Of a DNA stretch of 64,000 bases, positions 34,115 through 46,683 are shown one piece after another. The notes beneath the pieces were generated by a model, which made no database searches, was not told where the DNA came from, and worked only from the letters and a program-made list of their open reading frames with translations. Position 1 is the first letter of the stretch, and every line of letters starts with the position of its first letter. Both the position numbers and the translations under genes were made by a program. Source of the DNA: Eumeta japonica (lineage: Eukaryota > Arthropoda > Insecta > Lepidoptera > Psychidae); assembly GCA_005406025.1 (NCBI GenBank), contig BGZK01000095.1:248001-312000 (forward strand), given 5' to 3'.

Positions 34115-35570
34115 TTTTTGGTTTTTCCTCAATTTACTTGCTTTAGGACTGTTTTAAGTATTATATTTGTAGTATATAAAATACTGAATAGTTCCTGGCT
34201 TAAAAGGTTGTATAGAATTAATTATTATGAATACTTATTAATATTTCAATGCGGCTTATATTTAAAGTTTTTGTAAGTATAGTCTGGCTCAGTCTATAAC
34301 CCTGGGTTCTTTGAAGTTAATTATTTTGGCTCAAACTCATAATATTAAATTATTATTTTGTGTTAGAAATTAACTCGATGCGAGTTATAGTCTTCGGATT
34401 AGATTGAAATTCTTTATGTAGTTGATACCTAATAAATTTTCTATACGCAAAAGCAGCTTATTTATCCTCATGTCATTTCTGATTTAACTAACGTATCACA
34501 AGATGTCTAATAAGTGAAGAGATAAACTTTGATTACAGATATTTCATCCTCGATAGATTTTATATCAATAATTAGTACCACTCATTTGATTAATTACGTA
34601 TCTTAGGCTTATTTATATTAAATAGACTTTATAATAAATTTTTGCCAAACGAATCTCAATATTATTGATAGTTTTGATGATTTTGAACTATTCTAGACCA
34701 GGTCACACATCAAGATACAAGTGGTGACGGCCTATGTACTATGTTATTTATGTTATCAATAGTAATCATAAAGTCGGTTAAATGATGGAATTCACTTTAT
34801 AGACAACATGTGTAGTATTTTTCCTTTACGATTCCATCGTAAACCTCACACTGGGCAAGCCGGTTAGTAGTTAGTAATACTGACAACTATTAACCTGCCT
34901 GCCAGTCACCTCGTACTTGTGACGCTATTTACCCGTCACTGTCTGAATATTTTCTATGTAATACATATGAAAGTCGATCATTATATGTCGTTGATAAGAA
35001 GGTTTTGTGGCAATCTCTTGGCTGATTTTACACCCATGGGAAGAGATAAAATAGTTTAATTATTACACTGGCAAAAAAATATTACTATTAACTACTTTGA
35101 TAAATAGAATTAATATTTAATTGGTCGTATAGGGCTAAGCAATATATTCTGTATCAACGTAGATCGTACGGTTAGTTTAATCAACAAATAATTCAAGTCC
35201 AATCAAAGGAACTTCTAGGCCGTTGAAGTACAACAGCAGTTGTGGACTCTATCAAAACTTTAGAGCATATCCTGAGAGAGAGCAAAGGACTTGTCAATAC
35301 GGGTTTCGGACAAGTTTAAATCTCTGTCCCCGCCATTGTCTTGATTGTCACTGTAAAGGATTATAATCTGAGAGGCAAGGGCGAAAGACCCCTTGTGAAG
35401 CTGACCGATTTAACTATCTGTCGTGATAGTTTAAAATTCACAAATCTAATGCTGAATTAACGAATGTCAAGTGATTTTAGTGATATTTCTTTAGTGGTTA
35501 ATTTTGAAAATGTTCGATAGCGAACAAGTAATTAAAATTATGTAGGTCCCCTATACTCACATGCAAATAC
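34115..35570. other. AT-rich stretch; possible conserved element near 35280-35430
   Basis: The block near 35280-35430 is less AT-rich and holds GGATTATAATC (paired K50-homeodomain cores) and GCCATTGTC (Sox-like core), but no ORF. Elsewhere nothing was recognised. Confidence 0.3.
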
Positions 35571-35577
35571 ATTTTAT

Positions 35578-35700
35578 GATTCCGTACATTTTAATGAAAA
35601 CGGAAACTTTATCTCTTGTGTGTTTGTCTACTTGTCCGTCTGTCACAGCCAATTTGCTCCGAATCTACTGGCTGATTATATCGGAAATTTGTACATATGT
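35578..35700 (+). repeat. dispersed 'gattccgta' insect repeat fragment
   Basis: gattccgtacattttaatga, acggaaactttatct and tgtccgtctgtcacagcc match the repeat type also seen at 16044-16165. Confidence 0.55.
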
Positions 35701-36379
35701 ATATGATTTTCTGTAACCCGAATACGGGCGTGTAACGTAAATAAATGAATTTTAAATGGCGATCACTTTTAGGGGAAAATTGAAAAATTAAAAAAGAGTT
35801 TTGTGCTGCTGTGACAGATAATATGAAAAGACTTGTTGAGAGGGTCTCAAGTGTGTATATATATGTATGATATTTTATGTTGTAATTTAAAATAAATAGT
35901 TTTATTATTTTAAATTTATGAAAATTGACTATTCTCCTTTTATCCTCATAAAAAGGACCGCTTATCTCCGAAGCTATTGAGTCTATAATTTTGAAAAGTT
36001 GAATACGGAAAATTATAAATATGGAATATTTAATTTATTTATTATCATAATATATATAAAAAACTGTTATGTGTGTTTATATAATTACGTAAAAAGTTTA
36101 CTTTGGCATAAATAAATGAAAATTTTTTGGAAAATTATTTTTTTTTCCTCGATCAAGAATCGAGACATCTATATTTTTTTAACAGAATGAGTCACATAAA
36201 TTAGTTATAAAATAAATATTTTATACTGTTTCTTGCATCTACCGTCCTGGTACTCGGTGAGCGTTAACAGGCTATCGAAACATCTTTATTTGTTTGTTTA
36301 AAGAATACAACCACATTAAATAAATGTTTTATACTTATCCCTGTGTATGTTGTCTTAGTACTCGAAATGCCAATTATTT

Positions 36380-36462
36380 GTTACATTAGCGGGTTACAAG
36401 CTTAAAATACACTCCAATCCAGATTTTCTTAATGCACCAAAAGAAGTGTATAACTTCATTAT
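36380..36462 (+). repeat. short direct repeat, copy 1
   Basis: Colinear with 36688-36770: gttacattagcgggttacaa / gttacatcgccgcgttacag, then aaaatacactcc, cagattttcttaatgc and gtataacttca. The copies are about 308 bases apart, with a GT/GC microsatellite between them. Confidence 0.7.
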
Positions 36463-36477
36463 AGTCTTTCGAAATTT

Positions 36478-36562
36478 GTGTGAGTGCGTGAGTGCGTGCG
36501 TGCGTGCGTGCGTGTGTGCGCGCGTGTGCGTGTACGTGTGCGCGCGTGCGTGCTTGCTGTGT
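36478..36562. repeat. alternating GT/GC microsatellite (Z-DNA-prone)
   Basis: About 85 bases of near-perfect purine-pyrimidine alternation: (gtgc)n, tgtgcgcgcgtgtgcgtg and related units. The minus-strand His/Thr-rich frame across it is an artefact. Confidence 0.9.
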
Positions 36563-36687
36563 GTATACATGTATATATATTTACTACAGCTCAATACTTA
36601 AATTTACAGCACATATGAAATCACTTAATTGCATTGAACTACTAATACATCACCAATAAAAATAACTGCAGACCGTATCAACATTAT

Positions 36688-36770
36688 ATGTTACATCGCC
36701 GCGTTACAGCCCCAAAATACATTCTGATCAGATTTTTCTAATGCGCTAAAATAAGTATAACTTCAAAAAA
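36688..36770 (+). repeat. short direct repeat, copy 2
   Basis: Partner of 36380-36462, with about 20 percent divergence by eye. Confidence 0.7.
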
Positions 36771-36779
36771 CAAATTCTG

Positions 36780-39700
36780 AGGTATATAATCGTAAATAAT
36801 AAATATTTTATGAACTGCTGCTGCTTTGAATACCGTAATATTTGCGTATTAAATCTCCAATGCTCTTAACAATAGATTCGAAATTAGTATAAGCTGTAAA
36901 TCGTGAAGGTGATAAAATGCGACCACATTTTTAACAACAGCACATACGATGCTTAACCGATTATCGCTGCCAGTAATGAAGAAAATATACATTTGCTATA
37001 ATGGATGCGGCTTATTTATTATTTTATCCAGTTTAATAAATAGTTTCCATATGAGCATAAATTTCGCCATTAAAATACTGAGATCACAGTAGCGCAGAAT
37101 GAATTTACATTGGCCTGGAATATGAGCGAATATTCTTGCAAGCTCTTCATCGTCGCTGAATTTGATTTGAAACACATTGATTAAATGACAAGGTGTAAGG
37201 TCTGAATTTTATTGACGAATTTTCATTAAAAATCACCTTGTCATGAAAAGTGACTCTTCATTGAGAATATTTATCGCAGGTTTCCTTTAGAAAATAGAAG
37301 AGCTACTATTGACGTCCCAGTTCTGAATCCTATATTCAATCTGGATATCAAGAGAAATATCCTGATTTATCGGAAGAAAATGCAACAGTATTTTATCAAA
37401 CTTTCGTAGGCTATTTATCAGTAGAAAAGACTCATTCTGCTCATTATTTTTTAGCGATATTTAAATAATGTTCATTTTGTTTTGCCTTCACGATATCATG
37501 CCCAATGATTGCTCTTCGTCTTAATTTTACTGCATCTTTTTACACGATATCATTTATGAGGATTTTTTTAACGCGTGCTGTATCTAGATATTACATTTTT
37601 TTAGCATTTGATTCATGCCCATGTCGTACAGCATTTCGTACAGCTAATATGCTGACAATTAAATTTCACTAACTTCAATTAGTTGTACTGTACCTTTAAT
37701 ATCACTTTCAGTTAGCTGTGTCGGTAATCCATTTTCACGAGATTCGTCGTAGAGATGAATATATCCACATATTAATTGAATGTACTAGAACTACGCAGAG
37801 CTGCAAAATTTATGAAATTATAATATTTCATTTTTATAAATGTTTGAATCTCAGTTGGCTCATGCAAAAAACGAGAATCGTAAAGTGACAATCATGTGAA
37901 AATTAAATCTGAACTCAAAAATTATAAACTGACTTAAAATGAAAAACAAGCAAGAAATGTCTATAATAGAACTTCATGTTAAATAATCGTGTTTTAAGAT
38001 ATAAATCTCTTTAAATGTTGTCAATATGAAGGTTAAATTAAATACAGAAATTTTTAGTGTTTTTCCACAACCACCGTAGCTTGTATTGCTGTATGTTAAA
38101 ACGTCTACCTTTAAATGCAGCAGAGTGTCTTTGTTATGTTTCCCTGATTCACATAATTTCTCTCAACCTGCATTTGCAATGCAAACATTTATAGTCTATA
38201 AATATCTAGTGGGCAGCGCATATGTGCTTGCTGCGTCGGAGGTATGAATTTGAACATAAGATGGCCAGCATCATTACCATTTTGCGCACATGCTCATTGA
38301 TGATATTGATTATAATTACTTTCAATAATTGTTTTAACGGAAATAGAAAGAGTCGTAATGGAATCTTCATGGCAAAGAAAGATCATTAGAATTTTTAAAG
38401 ACCCATTGAAATTCCAAATAGTTTTAAGCCAAAACGAGCTCTTCCGCTTAATACCCTCTTCTTAGACGAAACCTATGGAACTCAAAAAACACAAACTACG
38501 AAATTGACAAATATTACCACCTCCATTGTCCACTTCGTTTACATACAGCGTGTTAAATTTTTTATAGCAGAAATTATGGGAGGAACTACTTTTAATTTTC
38601 CCGCTACAAGCAGCAGAGTTCGTAATTTGGAAGAAAGCCAAAGTTGTGAACACACGAACGCCTATTTCAATATTATTATTGAAAACGGTTCAAGCTATTC
38701 GCTTCTGGTCTTCTACAAAACACGAGGGCAAGTGGAAACATTTTTCGTATTTATGATCCGATATCCCTTATGTAATAATAAAGCTCATAAATTCCTACTT
38801 TTATTTGACTGTTATTGTTGTAATGCTTGTTAATATTGCGTATTTAATATATTTTCCCATTATTTATAAATCAATTTCCATCTGAATATTTACTTCATTT
38901 TCGGCAGTTATTGAACGTTCACTGGGCATAAGGCTCGCTTTGAATTTTCACGACTAGGTTTGTGATCGCACATCGAATGATCGGTCACCACAGTTGGGGT
39001 ACGTATGATGTTGTGACGTCCGGTACGTTATCGTTATTCAAGAACATTTCTCCCCCTGCGGGTACTGGTTCCATGTGCACTGTAAACATCTCATTGCTTC
39101 TTCGATTTTCTAATTTTCCTAGCTATGTTCGATACCGCGGTTCTTTTGTGAATGTATTCGTTCCAGATTTTGCTTTGCAAAAAGCCTCGAACACTGATCT
39201 GTCCGTCGTACTTTCGAGTAATTCTGGACTTATTAACGTAAAGACTAGGACTGGCATTCGTATGTGATCTATCTGCACTGTTCAAATTCTTCCGTCTTTA
39301 TAATTTTTCGTTTGGCCTTTCTATTAAAGTAAATCTTTCTAACCTGATACTGCATTACAAGTGGCGTTTCATCTTATTCATGTTTATTTATTTGGAACAC
39401 TAATAACAGCTATATATGATACAAAATTTTATATTTCTTATATATAGGTATGTTAAACATAATATGTATGTTATTTAATCTAATATGTATGTTAAACGTC
39501 CTATTATTAAAATTTACTTAAAGCTTGAAAGTATGAGATTACACCAACAAAACAAAGCTATAGAGTAAATGTTTTTATTGGAAGGATCGGCAAGTCCTAA
39601 AAAAATTTATGTAGACTAAATTGGTAGCATAATGAAGAAGGGCCAAATTTTGAATCTGTTACTCAAAGATCATATCATATGAATATTTGTAGTCTTTGTC

Positions 39701-40550
39701 TACTTTTCTGGGAAATAAGCGTAGGCTTATACATAAACAACATAAATAAAAGGACCACTGATCCGAAGACATATTTTTCGTATTCATTCATTTGCCTCTT
39801 GAAAATTATCACAGCCTCCTCTGGTGCAACGAATTTCAAAATTGTTATGAAATTTATGATCTTCAGGAAAATAAAGATAACAGCGAGCGGAATCCAAACA
39901 GTATTTAAATTGGAAGTTGAACTTCACATTTTCGAAAACCAAAAATTACTTTGCCTTTTTTCACATAGTTTTCTTCATTGAATAAGTGTCCATTAACGCC
40001 TCTTATTACAATTATTCATGATCTCTCGGAATTTTTCCGGGCTTATTTCACCATATTCCAAATTTTTTTTGTTTACCCAGATATTATTCGCGAATCTCCT
40101 GTCTTAGCAATGTTTTATTTCATTTTTTTCTTTTTTTATCTCAATCTATAGTTTTAATTTTTGCAGATTTATCTACACTTTCAATCTCTTTCGGCTCATC
40201 TTTTACGTTTCCTGTCGTTTGCGCACTGTGGTTGACTTTTGGTGACAAGAAATCTAGCCATACTTTTTTCTTTTCACTTATTACTCTTGTTATTTTGAAA
40301 TTTCAATAATTTGGGATTCTGAAGTTAACTCCGTAGCGACCACTTTCGAATAGTGTCACCAACGCTGATGTGAAGCTTTAATTGAATAGGGTACTCAAAT
40401 CTCGTCTATGCCAACCTTGATGCCGCAATACGCTCTCGTATCCACTTTCTTAAACAATCATCCATAAACAAAGTTTATCATAGTTTTGTCCCCTCATTAC
40501 GCCAAGGTTAAAGTTCCACCTTTAGTGGTAAAAATATAATTATTACACAC
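36780..40550. other. long AT-rich stretch without a recognised gene
   Basis: Several 60-110-codon frames (for example 38504-38833, 38962-39267 and 39679-39981) lack domains, start context and splice evidence. The part near 39000-39280 is less AT-rich and could be an old element fragment, but no family was recognised. Confidence 0.4.
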
Positions 40551-40559
40551 AAATAAAAT

Positions 40560-41290
40560 TCGTGGCATAGTATGAGTACATAATCACCATTCTCATCCAT
40601 TCTTCAAATTTACCTAATGCTTTTTGATATGAATCTGACTTGAAGACTGGATCCGCCTTTGATGCCAATGTCTTCCAAGGGTAATCGTATTTTAATTTCC
40701 ATGATCATTATAATTTGAAAATTATAACGAAGAAGTTATAAAGATATTGCGGTTTGCAGTGAGAGAAACAGGATAAAAGGACAGTCATCATACGAAGGAG
40801 TAAGAATTGGGATAAACGGTAACTTGAGGGCTCCGAGCTCTCAATTGGTTGGTTTTCGTCTAGCTGTTTTAAGATTCTTTGTAATAACACTTTTGCAAAG
40901 ACTTTGTAAACGTTTAATTTCAGATTGCTTGGTCTGTAATTACTTATGTCGTCTGTGTCGCTTTTTTGTTTGAGACGTTTGATAATGTAGTACCCCTCGT
41001 TTGTCCTACTTCATTTGGGTTTTTGATTCGTCCTCTTAATCTCATTGAATATTGTTTATGATAGAGCTTATTTCTTCCACGGTGTCTCATGGGTTTATCA
41101 GGTATTTTATTGCTTCCTGGTGTTTTTCAACTTTTTGGTAGACTATTGCTTCCTCAACCTCTCTTTTTATACGTCTGGTACACTTTTTTCCGTTTTTTTG
41201 ATGAATTGTCCGGTAATGTTCTCCCATTATTTTACGATTTCGTACTTAAGTAGGATGACTGTGTTAAGGTGAAGAGATTCATAATACTCT
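40560..41290 (-). pseudogene. RTE-like reverse transcriptase fragment
   Basis: On the minus strand, KKSDTDDISNYRPSNL followed by NVYKVFAKVLLQRILKQLDENQPIE (40840-40990) matches the N-terminal RT block of RTE-like LINEs common in moths and butterflies (usually NNYRPISL...KV...DENQP.EQAGFR). Upstream on the same strand, VEEISSIINNI near 41050-41090 fits the region just before it. Downstream the similarity fades, and the catalytic YADD box was not found. Frameshifts are frequent. It lies directly next to Penelope-like copy B, suggesting nested insertion. Confidence 0.5.
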
Positions 41291-41294
41291 TGTA

Positions 41295-41748
41295 TTGTGT
41301 GAGGTGTTAATTCGCGGAAATCCATAGTCGACGCTTACCTGCAACATGCATTAACATGCAGCATGCAACCCACCGCTGACCCTCGAATCTGGCTCTCCAC
41401 TACGAATCTCTATCCAAAGGATTTAATATTTATTCCTGAGGGTTGATAGATATTGAACACCTAAGCAAGTGTCATTTATTTTTATAATTATCTTAGTCTG
41501 CTAATCATTAAATTGTTAATTCTACGTACGTTTCATGCCGACCAGGCACATCCTCAGGAAATTGCGGACAGTCACATCCACCAGAGTGGAGTGTTAAAAC
41601 AACCGACACAACCTCGTTAAGCGGGCCGCTGTCATGCAATAGTCAAAGAGCGACGAAAGCATCCTTAAAGCAGCCACAGACCACCACCAATAGACGTGCC
41701 TGTCAAATGTCATAGACTAACCATCACTAACATTACTCAAATAGTTAC
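41295..41748 (-). mobile_element. Penelope-like element copy B, 3' region only
   Basis: Read leftwards, this copy is truncated at about 41748 inside the 3' region, so no endonuclease is present. It keeps the hammerhead-like core (41515-41565), the inner repeat GACGCTTACCTGC at 41333 and the 36-base tail with ATGGATTTCCGCGAATTAAC (minus strand, about 41294-41329). It aligns with copy D (47270-47726) over its full length in the opposite orientation. Confidence 0.75.
41515..41565 (-). ncRNA. hammerhead-ribozyme-like motif (Penelope-like copy B)
   Basis: On the minus strand: CTGAGGA (41551-41557), T, stem II GTGCC, loop TGGTC, GGCAT, then GAAAC, GTAC, GT and A. This matches the hammerhead order CUGANGA - stem II - GAAA - stem III - cleavage triplet, with a two-base stem III closing GTAC. 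It differs from copy D only at the variable N7 base and in loop II. A single unpaired T after CTGAGGA and a weak stem I depart from the ideal. Penelope-like elements are known to carry such ribozymes. Confidence 0.45.
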
Positions 41749-41925
41749 TTTGGCGAGTTTTCTCATTGTGTTTTTCTAGTGCTCGTATGTCAAGGTTAGC
41801 AATACCTATCAGCTTGTTTGCATCAACTGTGTTTTTGTAGTCGGTTTCGATGCGTATTGTGCAATTGTTCGCGATGCACCGACATGTTTTGCTGGATATG
41901 CGTTTAAGCGACTTCTAAGTCACAA

Positions 41926-41951
41926 AAGTGTTACAAAATTTTGTAACACTT
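41926..41951. repeat. perfect 26-bp palindrome
   Basis: AAGTGTTACAAAA followed immediately by its complement TTTTGTAACACTT, with no spacer. It is not part of a recognised element. Confidence 0.9.
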
Positions 41952-41999
41952 ATCGTTTATCGTTACGTAAATTGTGTCGACAAATATTATGAATACTGT

Positions 42000-44900
42000 A
42001 TTTTTTTTTAACATAAATGTATTATTAGATTTATATTGAAAAAAACGAATGATCTACCGACGACAGCATCAAGTCGTTTTTTGTTAGTTAGCGTTCTAAC
42101 TCGAACTAAGACAGACACCGAGCAATTCCATCAACAATCTTCTCGTCAAAAGGTTAACTGTTCAGTAATTTGAAACGCACAAGATTCGAAAAGTTTGTTA
42201 AAAGCTCGACGGGCGGAAGTTGAACTTGTTCGTAAGCAACTAAATAAAAATAAATCCGGTGGGATTCGAGGCGAAGAAATACATTTTCATTCCTTCTTAA
42301 TTTCGAGAAAAATGTTTCTAGTCGATATTCTGTTCTCAAAATATTTTTATTACTGTAATTCGCCTACAAACATGACCAAAAAAAGTGATCGATGTTAACA
42401 ATACAATTAAACAGCATATTTCCCCTTGCTTTAATAAAGACAATAATTTCGCAATAATGACGATATTAACCGTAATTAATCAGTGGTCGGGACAAAGTAA
42501 AAGCCGATGTACCGAATCAAAGACAATTTTAATTTAGTGACGCTTTCATTCCGGCGTCCGGGAGGAGGAGATCGGCGCCGAAGTAAATGATGCGTTGCAC
42601 AACACAAAAGGCCGTTAAGCGCCTAAACGAGAACTATAAAACGAAAGCGGAATTTGACAGTCTTCAAATTCTATCGTCACAAAAGCTTTCTTTGCCGGCA
42701 GTGCCTACTTCCTACTGAAAAAGGCGGCCGTCGGAACTGAGGAAAATGTAATATTGTCTATACGAGCTTTGAACGAATTGAACCTAATGATGTCGGGAGT
42801 GACGTAATCGTGTGTTGAGAACAATAAGACAGTATTTTTTTAAAAATACTCTTGCTAAACATTATACAATACATTTATATTTTTGCAATTGTTATGTATT
42901 TATCTTTGGAACAGTTCTATAACGATAAGTCGAATAATAATTATGATCCCGCGTATTTATGTCGCTAGTATGTATTACATCAGTTGCGGAAAATCAATTC
43001 GAAAACAATACATAGGTATCGTTTACGTACCGTTTTATTAAAATCATCAGATTTCTTATAAAAGATTTTTTACTAGCATCTTGATTTTGATTGAAATTAA
43101 TTACTTACTTTTACACATTTTTTGTATTTTTTTATTTTAAGACGATAGCAACCAGAACGTATCTACGAGATATATAATGATGTTTCGTACAGATGCGTCT
43201 ACACTAGTAGAGCCTTTAGTTATGCTCTCACACTTTCTACGCCTAAGATCAATTTAATGATACGGTTCAGCAGCTAAGTATGCGACGGCGTAAAGGAATC
43301 CCGACTTGTACTTCGCGAAGTGATTGGAAATGAACTATTTAAGAACTTTTTCAAGATATTTTTATTCCATTCCATTGATTTTATAGTTACGGCTAGACTA
43401 TTAGTCTATTAATGTAATTCTATGACTTTGTTTTGGTATTTGTTGTATCTCATATTTGATAATGTCCTTTTATTTAAATTATATTAGATGTTTGTACATA
43501 TATTAAATTGTTCCAATTAATATATAATTCGTACTTTTCTATTGTAACATTATTGTCAAGGTTGGATTATATCGAGTTTCGTATTAAATAAATAATACGA
43601 CCCGTTTCGGCGACGGCGGCGACGGAAAATTAAATAGTATTTTAAATTTGAATACAAATATTCATTCTTCGATGTAAAGTCTAGTCCAATTTTTGTAAAC
43701 ATACATCAGTCTTTACAGAATTTCTAACTGTGATTAGGTTACCGGTATTTCGTTTTACTATTTTTTCCATTTCTAAGATTCTGCTAGTATTCAGTTTTTT
43801 TTTTACATATAAGTATTTTACATAATATTCTAGTGTATACTAAAATAAATGTAATGAATAATTCAATCTGTATGACTTGTAAAAAAATCAAAAAATAGGG
43901 GCTTAAATTGGACTTGCATCCTCGCTACCCATTTCGTGGCTTAAGGATTATGAATTAATTAAGATAAAGATCAAGCATGCAGTGGAATTAATAAGACTAA
44001 CTTTAGTATATCTTAATATCATTGCATGCCATTAACTCCGCATATAAATATTTCATTTTCCCATCATACTTCATTAACAGGAATAACACACATCATTAAA
44101 CAAAACAATATCGACACTTCAAACTTTCACTTAATTTTGGATGTAATTATATATTGACTAGGTGATTCATCGATGTTACATCACCTGAATGTCAGACGTA
44201 TATGTCTGCGAAATATATATATTATATCATCCGAAGTTCCGGTTCACCTAAGATTGATATTTATGTATTAGCGTTGCACACGCTATCCAACTCCGCTATT
44301 GTTGACAACACAATTGAAATTCCAAACATATTTATATGTGCATAGTAGTTGTCATCAACAAATACTTGATTGTATTTCACGCTGAATTCATAAACGGTCA
44401 ATTTGTACTTTCGTTTGGCATACAATTCTGTAAAATACTTTGTCAAATTAATAGAAATAGTGAAAGTTATCCGTAGAATACGCTACTTAAAACAAAAAAT
44501 AACTTATTTTTCTTTTAAGAGAGGTTCATTTTCCCAAGAGAAAAAGAAATCTTTTAATTTTGATATGGATCAAAAACTTTATATATTTATTATTATCATT
44601 CTAGGAATTATTGTTTTTTATTTCCATTTAAATTTTAGAACGTAATATCTTCTTTGGTGCGAATAGTTAGACAATTTACGTAAATTGGGATAACATTCTG
44701 TTTTACGTTTATGAGTTGTACAAAGCTTTTATTTATGAAAATTGATATAAATATGGTAATCCGTAATAATTAAAGTTTTTACACTTCTCGGAGCACGTTT
44801 TAACATTTTTACAATTTCTCTTACTTTCAATTTCATTTAGCTTGAATGTTTCTCTAAACACGAGAAGCACAAGCGGCCTTACAATGTTTCAAGTTCCGCC

Positions 44901-45165
44901 AAATTCTCTTTCGAGGACGTAGAGAGAAGTACATACTTTCATCTCGCACGCATTATTTTTTGAATAATGAAGTGGCCGCCGCAGAGCGCTTCGTAAGCGG
45001 CCGGAGTCGCACGGATCTCGCTTTTATAGGTGCCGTGAAAAATTCACAAGTTTCTCTGTACCCAGTTTATGGGTCGCAAGACTGTTACACGTCTGTCGTG
45101 AATGGTTTATCGTTTTATTTCTACTGTTTTTCTACAGACGCACTCGATGTACACATTCACGCACG
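42000..45165. other. AT-rich stretch with two GC-richer islands
   Basis: Islands at about 42530-42740 (ccggcgtccgggagg, gatcggcgccg, aaggcggccgtcgg) and 44870-45020 (gtggccgccgcagagcg, aagcggccggagtcgcac) stand out from the background. The frame over the second runs 44960-45277 but opens on TTG and ends in a CA microsatellite. No gene was recognised. Confidence 0.35.
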
Positions 45166-45169
45166 CGCG

Positions 45170-45171
<2 letters not shown>

Positions 45172-45209
<38 letters not shown>
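45172..45209. repeat. CA dinucleotide microsatellite
   Basis: About 19 uninterrupted AC units. Confidence 0.95.
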
Positions 45210-45213
<4 letters not shown>

Positions 45214-45880
45214 GACTCTCGAAATTTATAACATATGCTTTATAATAACCAAGTGTATCGTAGAAAACATGTTATAAATATCTAAAAATCTATTTTATTG
45301 ATGTACTACATCTAATGCGGCGGGACTGTTGGCGTGGCGACGTTTTTTTTATATCTTTTTTCAAACAAAAAACTGAATATTTTGTTTTTGGTTATGCTAT
45401 ATTTTCGATTTAGCCATATTTATTTCCTTTAATAAACCATCTTTTCACGCATATTTTCTATACAAAACAGTTTCCTGTTTCACATCTGTCAGCCGTCTCG
45501 CGATGACTTAATTTACTTATTAAATAATAAATCTTCACTATAAATTGCTATTCACTATTAATGTAATGGTTGGTAAAAGGTTTTATCCACTTTCGTCCAT
45601 TCTTTCTGTCTTGGGTTATAGTTATCCAACATATCTCCTACAATATTTTTAATATAATTCATGTTTCTAGTGTTTTATCTTTTTCTTTTTTGTTATCCTG
45701 GGAACTTTCCCATTGGTATGAGTAACAGTCTTATTTCATTTTTAATCATTTATTCATGCAACGTGATGTTCACATTAGTTTCTTTCAATCTGATAGAGTA
45801 TTTGTTTTTGCCCTTATTCATCTCGTGTTTGCTTTCTGTGTTTCAGGTTAAATGTATCTTTTCACGGCTCTATAACAGGT
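45210..45880. other. AT-rich stretch next to Penelope-like copy C
   Basis: A minus-strand block near 45590-45650 loosely resembles the C-terminal end of an RTE-like ORF, but too weakly to call. Confidence 0.3.
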
Positions 45881-45881
45881 A

Positions 45882-46560
45882 GACGCTTGCTGCAACATGG
45901 TTAACATGTAGCATGTAATTTCACACCTCTATCTTCATTCAAATGACTTGAATATTGATTCCCAGACAGATATCGAACACTAAGCAGTTATTTATTATCA
46001 AATTGTTTGCTCACGCCCATGCCACAAGGCATTACCAGGGTGCAAGCGAGCAATAGATATCAAGCGAAGTCGTTATCTAAAACATTACCAGACGATAGAG
46101 TTCGTCAATGTCATCACCGGGTCATTACCAAATGCGTCCACACGGCGATGCAAACGTCGTAACTCATAAGACACGAATTTTGCATCATTATTGCGCAACC
46201 GTTTCTACCAGACGTTTAAATACCTATTCGATTTATTATTTTGAAAGGCCGAAATATGCCTTTGGCTTTTTCAAGCACCGGCTTTGTTCCTGAGTATATA
46301 GTTGATTTTGCTGTCATCAATAGTTAATTTTATAATTGAGATTTTTATTATTGTAAAGACAGTTACATAAAGTTTTCAAATTATTGTTGCTTTTAGCGTT
46401 ATTATGTTTTTTTATTCTTTGAAATTTTCTCCGAATTGTGGAATATAAACAATCATATATTTTTGATTTTAGATTGTGTTGATATGTTTTTTATAATATT
46501 TTTGTTCATCGGTCAATATTTTTAATATATTGTTTGTTTACTGTAATGAGCTTGATTTCT
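45882..46560 (-). mobile_element. Penelope-like element copy C, decayed
   Basis: It begins at its 5' truncation near 46560 and reads leftwards. Blocks gattttagattgtgttgata, cagttacataaagttttc and attttgaaaggccgaaatat (plus-strand text) are colinear with the reverse complement of copy D's endonuclease region. The 3' region from about 46130 to 45882 is internally deleted and has lost the hammerhead-like core, but keeps the terminal GACGCTTGC. Its 5' end faces that of copy D. Confidence 0.7.
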
Positions 46561-46683
46561 AAAAGGAGAATAATCCGATGTACACTGATTTTAAGCCGCC
46601 ACTTGTGTTGCCATGGATTACAATATTATAAATCAATGATACATCGGTTATTCACCATACCCTAATAATTATAATTTCCTTTA

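Noticed and set aside
36394..36594. His/Thr/Ala-rich minus-strand frame
   Set aside because: It is translation of the GT/GC microsatellite.
45015..45277. 105-codon frame at 44960-45277
   Set aside because: It opens on TTG, has no domain and runs through the CA microsatellite; the GC-rich beginning is mentioned only as an island.
45590..45650. C-terminal end of an RTE-like ORF on the minus strand
   Set aside because: The similarity is a handful of residues and cannot be told from chance.
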